A stretch of 64,000 nt of DNA from JBCBTD01 sp039818825 (GCA_039818825.1 JBCBTD010000017.1:5832-69831), one strand, 5' to 3'. Shown: positions 24,695 to 34,546, numbered from the stretch's first letter. Notes: generated by a model not told the origin, from the sequence alone. A program made the numbers and translations.

Positions 24695-24961
24695 GTGCCC
24701 GAACCCGAGACCGTTCGACGCAAGCGCCTCGCCTATCGCGGCTACTATCGAGGGGTTCGCGAAAGCGACCTGGTCTTCCGCCGTTTCGTCGATCAGCATC
24801 TGGACGACCTGAACGGCGGTGACCTGGACCGGTTCGAGGCGCTTTTGGACGAACCCGATCGGGACGTTCTGTCATGGCTGACCGGTCGTGTACCGGTCCC
24901 GGCCAGGCACGATCACGACGTGTTCAGGCGGCTTCGTGGGGACGCGAGCCCAACGCCGTGA
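24695..24961 (+). CDS. sdhE: FAD assembly factor SdhE (DUF339)
   Basis: The 88-residue cytoplasmic protein promotes covalent flavinylation of succinate dehydrogenase. The diagnostic RGxxE motif is RGVRE (residues 19-23), within RRKRLAYRGYYRGVRESD. The following acidic helix LDDLNGGDLDRFEALLDEPD and DVLSWLTGR complete the fold. GTG 24695 has GGAG seven bases upstream and gives the same length as E. coli SdhE, so the longer TTG/GTG starts at 24635 and 24683 are not used. The stop overlaps a GTG of the mfd frame. The recG/sdhE-mfd arrangement is typical of alphaproteobacteria. Confidence 0.93.
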   Translation: MPEPETVRRKRLAYRGYYRGVRESDLVFRRFVDQHLDDLNGGDLDRFEALLDEPDRDVLSWLTGRVPVPARHDHDVFRRLRGDASPTP

Positions 24962-24984
24962 ACGCCGCCAACGAGGCATTCGCC

Positions 24985-27900
24985 ATGGCCGTGCCGGCGC
25001 CGGTACCGGTGAGGTTGCCGGCGCGAGCTGTCTCTCATGCGCCGGAAGGCGCGGACGCGCTCTTCGCAGCCGAGCGTCTCGCCGAGGTCGGCTGCCATCT
25101 GCACATCGCGCGCGATTCGGTGCGCGGCGATCGGTTCATGTCGGTCGTCCGCCTTGCGGTGCCTGACGTTGCCGCGTACTTGTTCCCCGGCTGGGATTGC
25201 CTGCCGTACGACCGGGTCTCGCCGACCAACGACGTCATGGCGCAACGGCTCACGGTGCTCGACGGGCTGGTCGCCCACGGCGACGGACCGCTCGTGGTCG
25301 TGGCCACCATCAACGCGATCCTGCAACGGCTGCCGCCCCGATCGGCCATCGAGGCGGCGCGGGTCGCGGTCCGCGCGGGCGAACGCATCGACCGAGACGC
25401 CTTCGTCCAGCGCTTGGAGGCTCTCGGCTATCGCCGGGTCAGCACGGTCGTCGAAGCGGGCGAGTACGCCGTGCGCGGCAGCTTGGTCGACCTCTTTCCG
25501 ACCGGCAACGGCGCGCCGCATCGCCTCGATTTCTTCGGCGCCGAAATCGAGGCGATCCGTACCTTCGATCCGATGACCCAACGCTCGCTCGGGAAGATCG
25601 AACGCCTGGCACTGCGGCCATCGTCGGAAGTGCTGCTCGATCCGACCTCCATCGAGCGGTTCAAGATCGGTTTTCTGCAGCGCTTCGGGGCAGCAACCGA
25701 CGATCCGCTGTTCGAGGCGGTGGCGAACGGCCGCCACTTCGCTGGTATGGAGCACTGGCTGCCGCTGTTCCACGAGCGATTGGCGACGTTGTTCGACTAT
25801 CTACCGGACGAGCTGACCTGGTCGGTGGACGACCAGGCGGAGCCGGCGCTGGCAAGCCGCTTGGAGACGATCGCCGAGCACCACGCGGCCCGACGCGATC
25901 CGCTGCCGGCGAGCGGCCCTTTCGCCACCCCCTACCGCGCCCTCGAGCCCGAGGACCTCTACCTCGATGGCGGCATGCTCGCCCAGCGGCTCGGCAGCCA
26001 CGAGGGGTTCCGCTTCCATGCCGGCGCCGCGCCGCCGGGTTCGAGCGAGCCGGCGGACGCCGGCGGACGGCCGGGGCGGGATTTCGCACTCGAGCGCAAG
26101 CAGCGAGACGTGTCGTTGTTCGAGACGGTGATCGCGCATTTGGGCGCTGCACGCGCGGAACGCGGTGTGGTCGTCGTCAGCGCCCAGAGCGAAGGTGCGC
26201 GCCAGCGCATGGAGACGATGCTGGTCGATGCCGGGCTGGAGGCGTTGCCAGCCGTAACGAGCCTCGACGACGCGCAGGCGCTCGGCGGAACGGTCAGTGC
26301 AGTGACGCCGCTGGAACACGGTTTCGTGCGCGGCGATCTGGTGCTCACCACCGAGGACGACATCCTCGGCGACCGGCTGCGGCGCACCCGACCGAAGCAG
26401 CGGCGCAGCGACAAGATCATCGCCGAGATCACGGCACTAGGGATCGGCGATCTGGTGGTGCATCAAAGCCACGGCATCGGCCGTTTCGAGGGGCTGGAGG
26501 CGATCGACGTCGGTGGCGCGCCGCACGACTGCATCCGCTTGGTCTACGCCGGCAACGACAAGCTCTTCGTGCCGGTCGAAAGCCTCGACGTGTTGTCGCG
26601 CTATGGCGCCGGTGACGACCGCGCGCAGCTCGACCGGCTGGGTGGTGCCGGTTGGCAAGCCCGCAAAGCCAGCGTCAAGCAACGCATCAAGGAACTGGCC
26701 GACCAACTCATCCAGATCGCCGCCCAGCGAGAGTTGCGCCGAGGCTTGCCCTTGGAGCGGACGGCCGGGTTGTTCGAGGAGTTCTGCGCGCGGTTTCCGT
26801 TCGACGAGACTGACGACCAGCTGGCGGCGATCGATGCCGTGATGCAGGACCTGGGCTCCGGCAGACCCATGGACCGTTTGGTGTGCGGTGACGTCGGCTT
26901 CGGCAAGACCGAGGTGGCGTTGCGGGCGGCGTTCGTCGCCGCGCTCTCGGGTCGGCAAGTTGCCGTCCTGGCGCCGACGACGCTCCTGGTCCGCCAGCAC
27001 TTCCGTGTCTTCAGCGAGCGGTTCGAGGGCTTTCCCGTGCGCCTCGCGATGATTTCGCGTTTCGTGCCGCCGAGGCAGGTCGCGAAGGTCAAGGAGGAGC
27101 TGGCGCGGGGCGAGATCGACATCGTGATCGGGACTCATGCGCTCCTTGGCAAAACCGTCGCGTTCAAGGACCTTGGCCTGGTCGTGATCGACGAGGAGCA
27201 GCATTTCGGTGTGGCGCACAAGGAGCGGCTCAAAGAACTGCGGGCCGAAGTCCATGTGCTGACGATGACCGCGACACCAATCCCCCGGACCTTGCAGATG
27301 GCGCTCGGCGGGCTGAAGGACCTCTCCATCATCGCGACGCCACCGGTCGACCGGCTGGCGGTCCGCACCTTCGTCATGCCCGCCGATCCCGTCGTCCTTC
27401 GCGAAGCGCTGATGCGTGAGACCTACCGTGGCGGGCAGAGCTTCTTCGTCTGTCCGCGGATCGAGGATCAGGCCAAGCTCGCCGAGGACATCCGCAAGCT
27501 CGTGCCTGAGCTGAAGATCGCGATCGCCAACGGCCGGATGGCTGCCCGGGCGCTGGAGGACGTCATGGTCGCGTTCGACGAGGGCGCCGTCGACGTGCTG
27601 CTCGCCACCAACATCATCGAGAGCGGCCTCGACATTCCGCGCGCCAACACCTTGATCGTCCACCGCGCGGACCGCTTCGGCCTCGCCCAGCTCTACCAGC
27701 TTCGTGGCCGGATCGGTCGCGGCAAGGTCCGCGGCTACGCCTACTTCACCGTGCCGCCTCAGCGGGTGCTGCGCGAGACGGCGGAGCGCCGGTTGCGGGT
27801 GATGGAAACGATCGATGGCCTCGGCGCCGGCTTCCAGGTCGCCAGCCACGACATGGACATCCGCGGTCAGGGCAACATCCTCGGCGACGAGCAGAGCGGC

Positions 27901-28452
27901 CACATCAAAGAGGTCGGGTTCGAGCTCTACCACCAGCTTCTGGAGGAGGCGCTCGAGGAGGCACGCCAGAGCGGTGAAGCCGCGGCGCCTGCCGCTGATC
28001 GAGACTGGACTCCACAGATCGCCATCGACGTTCCGGCGATGATGCCGGATGCATATGTCGCCGACCTCGATCTTCGGCTCTCTCTTTATCGGCGGCTGGC
28101 CGCGCTCGAGGACGACGACTCGATCGAGGCGTTCGCCGCCGAGTTGATCGACCGGTTCGGCGCGCTGCCGTCGGAGACGGCGCATCTGTTGGCGCTCGTC
28201 CGGGTCAAGCTGCTCTGCCGGCGGGCCAACGTCGAGAAGCTGGACGCCGGTCCCAAGGGCATCGTCGTCGCGTTCCACGCCAACGCGTTTGCCAGGCCTG
28301 ACCGGTTGGTCCGGTTGATCGCCGACAGTCGGGGCCGTATGCGGGTCCGTCCTGACCACCGGTTGGTGTTGCATCACGAGACCGCGTCAGGCGTGGAGCG
28401 CCTGGCACGAGCTCAGGCGTTGGTCACCCAACTGGCCGACCTGGCGGCATGA
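24985..28452 (+). CDS. mfd: Transcription-repair coupling factor
   Basis: The 1,155-residue ATPase removes stalled RNA polymerase and recruits UvrA. Domains: UvrB-like region (~1-330), RNAP-interacting domain (GDLVVHQSHGIGRFEGLEAI to VESLDVLSRYG, ~480-550), RecG-like translocase (Walker A GDVGFGKTEVALRAAFVA, VVIDEEQHFGV, TMTATPIPRTLQMAL, VATNIIESGLDIPRANT in the form LLATNIIESG, QLRGRIGRG) and the C-terminal regulatory domain. ATG 24985 has GAGG eight bases upstream. GTG 24958, overlapping the sdhE stop as GTGA, is an alternative adding nine residues. Confidence 0.96.
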   Translation: MAVPAPVPVRLPARAVSHAPEGADALFAAERLAEVGCHLHIARDSVRGDRFMSVVRLAVPDVAAYLFPGWDCLPYDRVSPTNDVMAQRLTVLDGLVAHGDGPLVVVATINAILQRLPPRSAIEAARVAVRAGERIDRDAFVQRLEALGYRRVSTVVEAGEYAVRGSLVDLFPTGNGAPHRLDFFGAEIEAIRTFDPMTQRSLGKIERLALRPSSEVLLDPTSIERFKIGFLQRFGAATDDPLFEAVANGRHFAGMEHWLPLFHERLATLFDYLPDELTWSVDDQAEPALASRLETIAEHHAARRDPLPASGPFATPYRALEPEDLYLDGGMLAQRLGSHEGFRFHAGAAPPGSSEPADAGGRPGRDFALERKQRDVSLFETVIAHLGAARAERGVVVVSAQSEGARQRMETMLVDAGLEALPAVTSLDDAQALGGTVSAVTPLEHGFVRGDLVLTTEDDILGDRLRRTRPKQRRSDKIIAEITALGIGDLVVHQSHGIGRFEGLEAIDVGGAPHDCIRLVYAGNDKLFVPVESLDVLSRYGAGDDRAQLDRLGGAGWQARKASVKQRIKELADQLIQIAAQRELRRGLPLERTAGLFEEFCARFPFDETDDQLAAIDAVMQDLGSGRPMDRLVCGDVGFGKTEVALRAAFVAALSGRQVAVLAPTTLLVRQHFRVFSERFEGFPVRLAMISRFVPPRQVAKVKEELARGEIDIVIGTHALLGKTVAFKDLGLVVIDEEQHFGVAHKERLKELRAEVHVLTMTATPIPRTLQMALGGLKDLSIIATPPVDRLAVRTFVMPADPVVLREALMRETYRGGQSFFVCPRIEDQAKLAEDIRKLVPELKIAIANGRMAARALEDVMVAFDEGAVDVLLATNIIESGLDIPRANTLIVHRADRFGLAQLYQLRGRIGRGKVRGYAYFTVPPQRVLRETAERRLRVMETIDGLGAGFQVASHDMDIRGQGNILGDEQSGHIKEVGFELYHQLLEEALEEARQSGEAAAPAADRDWTPQIAIDVPAMMPDAYVADLDLRLSLYRRLAALEDDDSIEAFAAELIDRFGALPSETAHLLALVRVKLLCRRANVEKLDAGPKGIVVAFHANAFARPDRLVRLIADSRGRMRVRPDHRLVLHHETASGVERLARAQALVTQLADLAA

Positions 28453-28453
28453 C

Positions 28454-29383
28454 ATGAGCCTGCGGTTCTACACCCACCCGATCGCCCTCAAGCATGATCC
28501 GGGCCCGGGCCATCCCGAGGCGCCGATCCGCATGCAGATGATCTTGCGCGCCGTCGACGACGCGCATGACTTGGACATCGTGCGTCAGGAAGCGCCGGAA
28601 GCCCGACGTGACGACTTGGTGCGGGTGCACAGCGCCGCGCACGTCGGCAACGTCCTCGACCAGGTGCCGCGTTCAGGGCTGATGCCGATCGATGCCGACA
28701 CGTGGCTCAATCCCTTTACCGGCGAGGCAGCACTGCGCTCGGCCGGTGCCGTCGCCGCCGCGGTCGATGCGGTGGTCGGTGGGCCGGACCGCCGCGCCTT
28801 TGTCGCCATGCGGCCGCCCGGGCACCACGCCGAGCCTGGCGTGGCGATGGGGTTCTGCTTCTTCAACAACATCGCCGTCGGTGCGGCCCGCGCGCTCGAG
28901 GTGCACGGCCTTGCCCGCGTCGCCATCCTCGATTTCGACGTGCATCACGGCAACGGCACCGAGGCCATCTTCGACAGCGAGCCGCGGGTCCTCTACGCGT
29001 CGATCCACCAGGCGCCGCTGTTCCCGGGGACGGGCCGTGAGGGCGATACCGGCGTCGGCAACGTCTTCAACACGCCCGTGCGCGGCGGCACCGACGGGCC
29101 GGCCTGGCGGCGGGCGCTGGAGGACCGGATCCTCCCGGCGATCGACGCGTTTGCTCCCGACCTGATCATGTTGTCGGCCGGCTTCGACGCTCATGCCGCC
29201 GACCCCCTTGCCAACGTGCGGCTCACCGAGGCGGATTTCGGTTGGGTCACCGAGCGCATGGTCGAACTTGCCGAGCGCCACAGCAACGGGCGTATCGTTT
29301 CGACGCTGGAGGGTGGCTACGATCCGGATGCGTTGGCCCGGTCGGTCGTTTGCCATCTTCGCGCGCTGGGAGCCACGACATGA
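28454..29383 (+). CDS. Histone deacetylase-family amidohydrolase
   Basis: The 309-residue protein is of the HDAC/AcuC/acetylpolyamine amidohydrolase superfamily. Active-site blocks: RPPGHHAEPGVAMGFCFFNN (His-His dyad), ILDFDVHHGNGTEAIF (zinc ligands Asp and His), LSAGFDAHAADPLANV (second zinc Asp) and EGGYDPDAL. It removes acyl groups from lysine or small amides; the substrate is unknown. It starts one base after the mfd stop and overlaps xseB by four bases (ATGA), heading the hdac-xseB-ispA operon, an order common in alphaproteobacteria. Confidence 0.92.
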   Translation: MSLRFYTHPIALKHDPGPGHPEAPIRMQMILRAVDDAHDLDIVRQEAPEARRDDLVRVHSAAHVGNVLDQVPRSGLMPIDADTWLNPFTGEAALRSAGAVAAAVDAVVGGPDRRAFVAMRPPGHHAEPGVAMGFCFFNNIAVGAARALEVHGLARVAILDFDVHHGNGTEAIFDSEPRVLYASIHQAPLFPGTGREGDTGVGNVFNTPVRGGTDGPAWRRALEDRILPAIDAFAPDLIMLSAGFDAHAADPLANVRLTEADFGWVTERMVELAERHSNGRIVSTLEGGYDPDALARSVVCHLRALGATT

Positions 29384-29637
29384 GCGAGGCCACCGAGAAG
29401 CACGCGCCGGTTGGGTCGCTGAGCTTCGAGGACGCCCTTCGCGAGCTGGAGACCATCGTCGATCGCCTCGACCGTGGTGAGATCGCACTTGCTCAGTCGA
29501 TCGAGGCCTACGAGCGCGGGACGGCGCTGCGTCAGCATTGCGAACGCAAGCTCGACGAGGCGCGGCTCCGGGTCGAGCGCATCTCTCGTGGGCCCGACGG
29601 CGTCGAGACGGCACCATTGGACGAGGACGAGGGATGA
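29380..29637 (+). CDS. xseB: Exodeoxyribonuclease VII small subunit
   Basis: This 85-residue helical-hairpin protein has the family core LSFEDALRELETIVDRLDRG, the conserved LAQSIEAYERGTAL and the coiled-coil tail HCERKLDEARLRVERI. It binds XseA (not in this window) to form the single-strand-specific nuclease. It overlaps the deacetylase gene and ispA by four bases each (ATGA on both sides), so it is fully coupled. xseB-ispA-dxs order is classical. Confidence 0.95.
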   Translation: MSEATEKHAPVGSLSFEDALRELETIVDRLDRGEIALAQSIEAYERGTALRQHCERKLDEARLRVERISRGPDGVETAPLDEDEG

Positions 29638-30521
29638 GCGCGTCGTTCGCGGCGGCGCGGGCGGCGGTAACGCCGGCGATCGAGGCCGAACTCGCGGCGA
29701 TCGTGCCCGAGGCCGGGCTCGAGGCACCGCGGCTAGGCGCAGCGATGCGCTATGCACTCATGGCCGGTGGCAAACGCGTCCGCCCGCTGTTGACGGTCCT
29801 GTGTGGGCGCCCGTTCGCGGTGCCCGAGCCGGTCACGATCAAGGTGGGTGCTGCTGTCGAGTGTCTGCACACATACTCGCTGATCCACGATGACCTGCCG
29901 GCGATGGACGACGCGGCCGAGCGACGTGGCCGGCCCAGCCTGCATCGCGCTTTCGACGAGGCGACGGCAATTCTGGCCGGTGACGCCCTTCAAGCTGTGG
30001 CATTCGAGCGACTCGCGGCAGAAGACCTCGACCTACCGGCCGATGCCAAGGTTGCGCTCGTCCGCGGCTTGGGCCAAGCGGTGGGACTTGGCGGCATGTG
30101 CGGGGGGCAGATGCTCGACCTGGAGGCGGGTTCGGGGACGACTTTCGACGGGCTACGGACGCTCCAGGCGCTCAAGACCGGCGCGTTGATCACCTTCGCC
30201 TGCGACGCTGGAGCCATTGCCGGCGGTGCTGGAGCGAGCGAGCGTCGTGCGGTGTGTGACTACGGACGTGCCGTTGGCGCCGCCTTCCAAATCCGCGACG
30301 ACCTGTTGGACGTCGTGGGCGATCCGGCGTTGGTCGGCAAGGATCTCGGGCGGGACGAGATCCAGGCCAAAGCCACGTTCGTCAGTGCTCTGGGTGTCGA
30401 CGGGGCATCCCGGGAGCTGGCGTCGGCCGTCGAGGCCGCCGAAACGGCGGTCGCGCCATTCGGTGAATCGGCGCGGCCCCTCCAGGAGCTGGCGCGTTAC
30501 ATCGCGGCGCGCAGCAGTTGA
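29634..30521 (+). CDS. ispA: Farnesyl diphosphate synthase (geranyltranstransferase)
   Basis: The 295-residue class I prenyltransferase makes FPP from DMAPP/GPP and IPP. The first Asp-rich motif is IHDDLPAMDDAAERRGRPS and the second QIRDDLLDVVGD; GGKRVRPLL carries the IPP-binding Lys/Arg. FPP feeds directly into squalene formation by the hpnC/hpnD/hpnE genes downstream. It overlaps xseB (ATGA), and its stop overlaps the first possible dxs ATG (TGATG). Confidence 0.95.
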   Translation: MSASFAAARAAVTPAIEAELAAIVPEAGLEAPRLGAAMRYALMAGGKRVRPLLTVLCGRPFAVPEPVTIKVGAAVECLHTYSLIHDDLPAMDDAAERRGRPSLHRAFDEATAILAGDALQAVAFERLAAEDLDLPADAKVALVRGLGQAVGLGGMCGGQMLDLEAGSGTTFDGLRTLQALKTGALITFACDAGAIAGGAGASERRAVCDYGRAVGAAFQIRDDLLDVVGDPALVGKDLGRDEIQAKATFVSALGVDGASRELASAVEAAETAVAPFGESARPLQELARYIAARSS

Positions 30522-30550
30522 TGAACGAGCGATGGGACTGTGAGAGGCGG

Positions 30551-32473
30551 ATGTCGGCGAAGGCCCTACTCGATACGATCAACGAACCGGGCGACCTGCG
30601 CCGGCTGAAAGCCGAGCAGCTCCAGGACGTGGCGGATCAGCTGCGCCAGGAAACGATCGAGACCGTTGCGACCACCGGCGGGCACCTCGGTGCCGGGTTG
30701 GGCGTGGTCGAGTTGACCGTGGCGTTGCACTACGTGTTCCAGACACCGCGCGACAAGGTGATCTGGGACGTCGGGCACCAGGCCTACCCGCACAAGATCC
30801 TGACTGGCCGCCGCGACCGCATCCGCACCCTGCGTCAGCCGGGCGGCTTGTCTGGCTTCACCAAGCGGGCAGAGAGCGAGTACGACCCGTTCGGCGCCGC
30901 CCACAGCTCGACGTCGATCTCCGCCGGCCTCGGCATGGCGGCTGCGCGCGACATGGCCGAGGACACGTTCGACGTCATCGCCGTAATCGGCGACGGGGCG
31001 ATGACCGCAGGCATGGCCTACGAGGCGCTCAACAACGCCGGCGCGTCGAAGTCGCGGCTGATCGTCATCCTCAATGACAACGACATGTCGATCGCGCCCA
31101 ACGTCGGTGCGATGAACAACTACCTGTCGCGGGTCGTTTCCTCGCACAGCTTCCGCTCGGTGCGCCACGTCGCCAAGCAGATCACCAAGTATTTCCCGAA
31201 GCCGCTCGCCCACGTCGCGGCCAAGACCGAAGGCATGGCGCGCAGCCTCGTGACCGGCGGCACGTTGTTCGAGGAGCTTGGGTTCTACTACGTGGGGCCC
31301 GTGGACGGCCACAATCTGGAGCATCTCGTGCCGGTGCTCGAGAACGTGCGTGAGAACTGCGACAGCGGCCCCGTACTGGTCCACGTGGTGACCGAGAAGG
31401 GCCGGGGCTTCGGTCCGGCGCGCAGCGCCGACGACAAGTGCCACGCCGTCAACAAGTTCGACCCGGCCACGGGTCTTCAGGTGGCGAAGACGTCGAATGC
31501 GCCCAGCTACACGGGCACCTTCGCCAAGGCGCTGGTGGCGGCGGCGGAAGCCGACCCGAAGATCGTCGGGGTGACGGCCGCGATGCCCGACGGCACCGGT
31601 GTCCAGAAGCTGATGGACCGGTTTCCCGAGCGCACTTTCGACGTCGGCATCGCCGAACAGCACGCGGTCACGTTCGCGGCCGGCTTGGCGACGCAGGGCT
31701 TCAAACCGTTCTGCGCAATCTACTCGACCTTCCTGCAGCGCGCTTACGACCAGGTCGTCCACGACGTGGTGTTGCAATCGCTGCCCGTGCGCTTCGCCAT
31801 CGACCGCGCCGGCTTCGTCGGCGCCGACGGCCCGACCCATGCCGGGTCGTTCGACCTCGCTTATCTCACGTGCCTGCCGGGCATCGTGGTGATGGCGGCA
31901 GCCGACGAGGCCGAACTGACCCACATGGTGGCCACGGCGGCCGCCCATGACGCTGGTCCGATCGCCTTCCGCTATCCACGCGGCGAGGGTGTCGGCGTCG
32001 AGATGCCCGAGAAGGGCGAGGTGCTGCCGATCGGCCAGGGCAGGGTGCTGCGCAACGGCACGACCGTGGCGCTGTTGTCGCTCGGTCCCAGGCTCCACGA
32101 ATGCCTGGCCGCAGCCGACCAGCTGGCCCAGCGTGGGGTTTCGACCACGGTTGCCGACGCCCGGTTCGCCAAGCCACTGGACGAGGCGCTGATCACCCGG
32201 CTCGCGCGCGAGCACGATGTGCTGCTGACGATCGAGGAGGGCAGCATCGGGGGCTTCGGCAGCCAGGTGCAGCAGGTGCTTCTCGACGCTGGGCTGCTCG
32301 ACCGTGGCGTCCTGAAACTCCGCAGCCTGGTGCTGCCCGACCGCTTCGTCGACCAGGGAACCCAGACCGGCATGTATGCGGACGCCGGTATGGACGCGAA
32401 AGCCATCGTCGCTCGTGCCCTCGATCTCTTGGACGTCCCGGTGGCGGCGCGGTCGACCTCGGCGGCGTCCTGA
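30551..32473 (+). CDS. dxs: 1-deoxy-D-xylulose-5-phosphate synthase
   Basis: The 640-residue thiamine-diphosphate enzyme condenses pyruvate and glyceraldehyde-3-phosphate at the entry of the MEP pathway. ThDP motif VIGDGAMTAGMAYEALNNAG ends near NDNDMSIAPNVGAM; the N-terminal block TTGGHLGAGLGVVELTVAL, the catalytic-Glu block DVGIAEQHAVTFAAGLA and DRAGFVGADGPTHAGSFDLA are all intact. ATG 30551 gives the usual N-terminus (LLDTINEPGDLRRL) and has GAGAGG close upstream. ATG 30521, overlapping the ispA stop, is an alternative. It directly precedes hpnC, linking isoprenoid supply to hopanoid output. Confidence 0.96.
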   Translation: MSAKALLDTINEPGDLRRLKAEQLQDVADQLRQETIETVATTGGHLGAGLGVVELTVALHYVFQTPRDKVIWDVGHQAYPHKILTGRRDRIRTLRQPGGLSGFTKRAESEYDPFGAAHSSTSISAGLGMAAARDMAEDTFDVIAVIGDGAMTAGMAYEALNNAGASKSRLIVILNDNDMSIAPNVGAMNNYLSRVVSSHSFRSVRHVAKQITKYFPKPLAHVAAKTEGMARSLVTGGTLFEELGFYYVGPVDGHNLEHLVPVLENVRENCDSGPVLVHVVTEKGRGFGPARSADDKCHAVNKFDPATGLQVAKTSNAPSYTGTFAKALVAAAEADPKIVGVTAAMPDGTGVQKLMDRFPERTFDVGIAEQHAVTFAAGLATQGFKPFCAIYSTFLQRAYDQVVHDVVLQSLPVRFAIDRAGFVGADGPTHAGSFDLAYLTCLPGIVVMAAADEAELTHMVATAAAHDAGPIAFRYPRGEGVGVEMPEKGEVLPIGQGRVLRNGTTVALLSLGPRLHECLAAADQLAQRGVSTTVADARFAKPLDEALITRLAREHDVLLTIEEGSIGGFGSQVQQVLLDAGLLDRGVLKLRSLVLPDRFVDQGTQTGMYADAGMDAKAIVARALDLLDVPVAARSTSAAS

Positions 32474-32483
32474 CCGTCGCCAG

Positions 32484-33332
32484 TTGACCAGCGACGCTTT
32501 CGAGGCGCCGTCCGGCAAGCACGCTGGGAGTGAGAACTTTCCGGTGGCGTCATGGCTGCTGCGGGCAGAACTCAGGCCGCATGCGGTGGCGTTCTACGAC
32601 TTCGCCCGGGCCATCGACGATGTGGCCGATGCTCCGGCGCTCGGCGCCGAGGTCAAGCGCGAGCGGTTGGCCGCGTTCGATGCAACCTTGGCCGGAACGG
32701 CGGACGGCGGGCCCGTCAAGGCCGCGGCGTTGCGCCGTAGCCTCCTGGCGACCGGTGTCTCCGACCGCCACGGTCGCGACCTGATCCGCGCCTTCGTCCT
32801 CGATACCGAAAAGCAGCGCTACGCCGACTGGGATGACCTGATGGCGTACTGCATGCTGTCGGCGGCGCCGGTCGGCCGATACCTGCTCGACCTCCACGGC
32901 GAGGATCGCGCCCTGCATCCGGCGAGCGATGCGCTGTGCAGCGCGCTCCAGGTGATCAATCACTTGCAGGACTGCGCCGACGACTACCGAGCGCTCGACC
33001 GGGTCTATCTGCCAGCGCCATGGTTGGCTGCGGAGGGATTGCAGGTCGACGTGTTGGCGGGGCACACCTCGCCGTTGGGGCTGCGTCGCGTCCTCGACCG
33101 TTGTTTGGATGGCACCGACGACCTGCTCGAACGGTCGCGGCCGATGCTCCGGGGGCTCGCCAGCCCGCGTCTGGCGTGCGAGACGGCGGCGATCCAGGCG
33201 CTAGCCGAGCGTCTCGTACGCGAGTTGCGCCGTCGCGACCCGCTCGCCGAACGGGTCGCGCTGGGGAAGGGCGCGATGCTTCGCGTTGGTCTCAGCGGGG
33301 TCAGTCGTGCGCTCGTCGCCCGCGCCCGATGA
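32484..33332 (+). CDS. hpnC: Squalene synthase HpnC (hydroxysqualene-forming step)
   Basis: This trans-isoprenyl diphosphate synthase-fold protein of 282 residues has the HpnC N-terminal signature ENFPVASWLLRAELRPH, a first Asp motif FYDFARAIDDVAD, a second INHLQDCADDYRALDRVYLP, and VGRYLLDLHGED. In the HpnCDE route HpnD makes presqualene diphosphate, HpnC converts it to hydroxysqualene, and HpnE reduces that to squalene. Start assigned to TTG 32484, 10 bases after dxs; no better start exists downstream of the dxs stop. Its stop overlaps the hpnB ATG. Confidence 0.93.
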   Translation: MTSDAFEAPSGKHAGSENFPVASWLLRAELRPHAVAFYDFARAIDDVADAPALGAEVKRERLAAFDATLAGTADGGPVKAAALRRSLLATGVSDRHGRDLIRAFVLDTEKQRYADWDDLMAYCMLSAAPVGRYLLDLHGEDRALHPASDALCSALQVINHLQDCADDYRALDRVYLPAPWLAAEGLQVDVLAGHTSPLGLRRVLDRCLDGTDDLLERSRPMLRGLASPRLACETAAIQALAERLVRELRRRDPLAERVALGKGAMLRVGLSGVSRALVARAR

Positions 33333-34462
33333 TGCTTCTCGCCGCCGTGTCGCTGGTCGCGTGGCTGGGCCTCTTGTTCGCACATCACGGCTTTTGGCGC
33401 GCCGACCAGCGCCTCGCCCAGGCGCTCCCCCAGGCCTGTCCGCCGGTGCTCGCCATCGTCCCGGCGCGGAACGAGGCGGCGACGGTCGACGTGGCGCTTC
33501 GGAGCCTGTTGACGCAAGACTACCTGGGTCAACTGACGGTGATCGTCGTCGACGACCACAGCAGCGACGGCACGGGCGATCTCGCAAGGAGCGTGATGCT
33601 GCCCTCGTCGGGAGCACGTCAGGTCGTGGTTGTCGATGCCCCGCCATTGCCGGAAGGCTGGAGCGGCAAGGTCGGCGCCCAGCGAGCTGGCCTGGAGGCG
33701 GGCGTGGCGGTGGCGGCGGACTCGACCTGGCTGTGGTTGACCGACGCCGACATCGCCCACCCGCCGGACGTTCTTTCGCGGCTCGTGGCCAAGGCGGAGG
33801 CCGGACGCTTCGATCTGGTGTCGCTCATGGTCAAGCTCGGCACGACGACGCCGGCTGCCCGCTGGCTGGTGCCCGCGTTCGTCTACTTCTTCCAACTGCT
33901 GTACCCGTTCGGTGCCGTCAACGACCCGAAGCAGCCGGAGGCGGCTGCTGCCGGCGGTTGTATCTTGGTCGAGCGGGCGCGGTTCGAGCGGGTCGGCGGC
34001 TTCGCGGCGATCGCCGGGGCGCTGATCGACGACGTGGCCTTGGCCAAGCTCGTGAAGGGCGCTGGGGGGCGGTTGTGGATCGGCCTTGCCGACGCCAGCC
34101 GGTGCCGTCGCGTCTACCGCTTCGCCGAGCTTTGGGCGATGGTTGCGCGGACGGCGTTCACCGAGCTTCGCCACTCCTACGTGCGGCTGGTGGCCGCCAT
34201 GATAGGGCTCGGCGTCGTGTTCTTGGCCCCGCCCCTGGCGCTGGCGCTGGGCGATGGGGCGGCGCAGGCGGCTGCGCTGCTGGCTTGGGGACTGATGGCG
34301 TTCAGCTTTGTCCCGACCATGCGTGACTATGGGCTCGGGACGTGGCGCACCGTCTTCTTGCCGGCGGTGGCGCTGCTCTACATGGCCATGACCTTGGATT
34401 CTGCGCTTACCCACGCCCGGGGCAGGGGAGCGCGTTGGCGGGGCCGGGCTTACGGCGCATGA
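33329..34462 (+). CDS. hpnB: Hopene-associated glycosyltransferase HpnB
   Basis: The 377-residue membrane-associated GT2 enzyme has an N-terminal TM helix followed by the family signature HHGFWRADQRLAQ. The catalytic domain contains VLAIVPARNEAATVDVALRSLL, VIVVDDHSSDGTGDLA, LWLTDADIAHPPDVL (DxD-like) and AAAGGCILVERARFERVGGF. Three or four C-terminal TM helices follow (~290-360). HpnB is a constant member of hopanoid clusters, but its acceptor is unknown. ATG 33329 overlaps the hpnC stop (ATGA). 84 bases then separate it from hpnD. Confidence 0.92.
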   Translation: MMLLAAVSLVAWLGLLFAHHGFWRADQRLAQALPQACPPVLAIVPARNEAATVDVALRSLLTQDYLGQLTVIVVDDHSSDGTGDLARSVMLPSSGARQVVVVDAPPLPEGWSGKVGAQRAGLEAGVAVAADSTWLWLTDADIAHPPDVLSRLVAKAEAGRFDLVSLMVKLGTTTPAARWLVPAFVYFFQLLYPFGAVNDPKQPEAAAAGGCILVERARFERVGGFAAIAGALIDDVALAKLVKGAGGRLWIGLADASRCRRVYRFAELWAMVARTAFTELRHSYVRLVAAMIGLGVVFLAPPLALALGDGAAQAAALLAWGLMAFSFVPTMRDYGLGTWRTVFLPAVALLYMAMTLDSALTHARGRGARWRGRAYGA

Positions 34463-34546
34463 GGGGCGGGTTCGGCCACGATTGACGTCGAGACGAATTG
34501 CGGCTTTGCACGGGCCGCGCGCATGCGCGTGACACCGGGAGTGACC

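Noticed and set aside
26437..28377. A 646-codon minus-strand frame opposite mfd
   Set aside because: Antisense shadow of the helicase gene; composition is Asp/Arg/His-rich without motifs.
30566..32518. A 650-codon minus-strand frame opposite dxs
   Set aside because: Antisense shadow. The dxs frame accounts for all coding signal.
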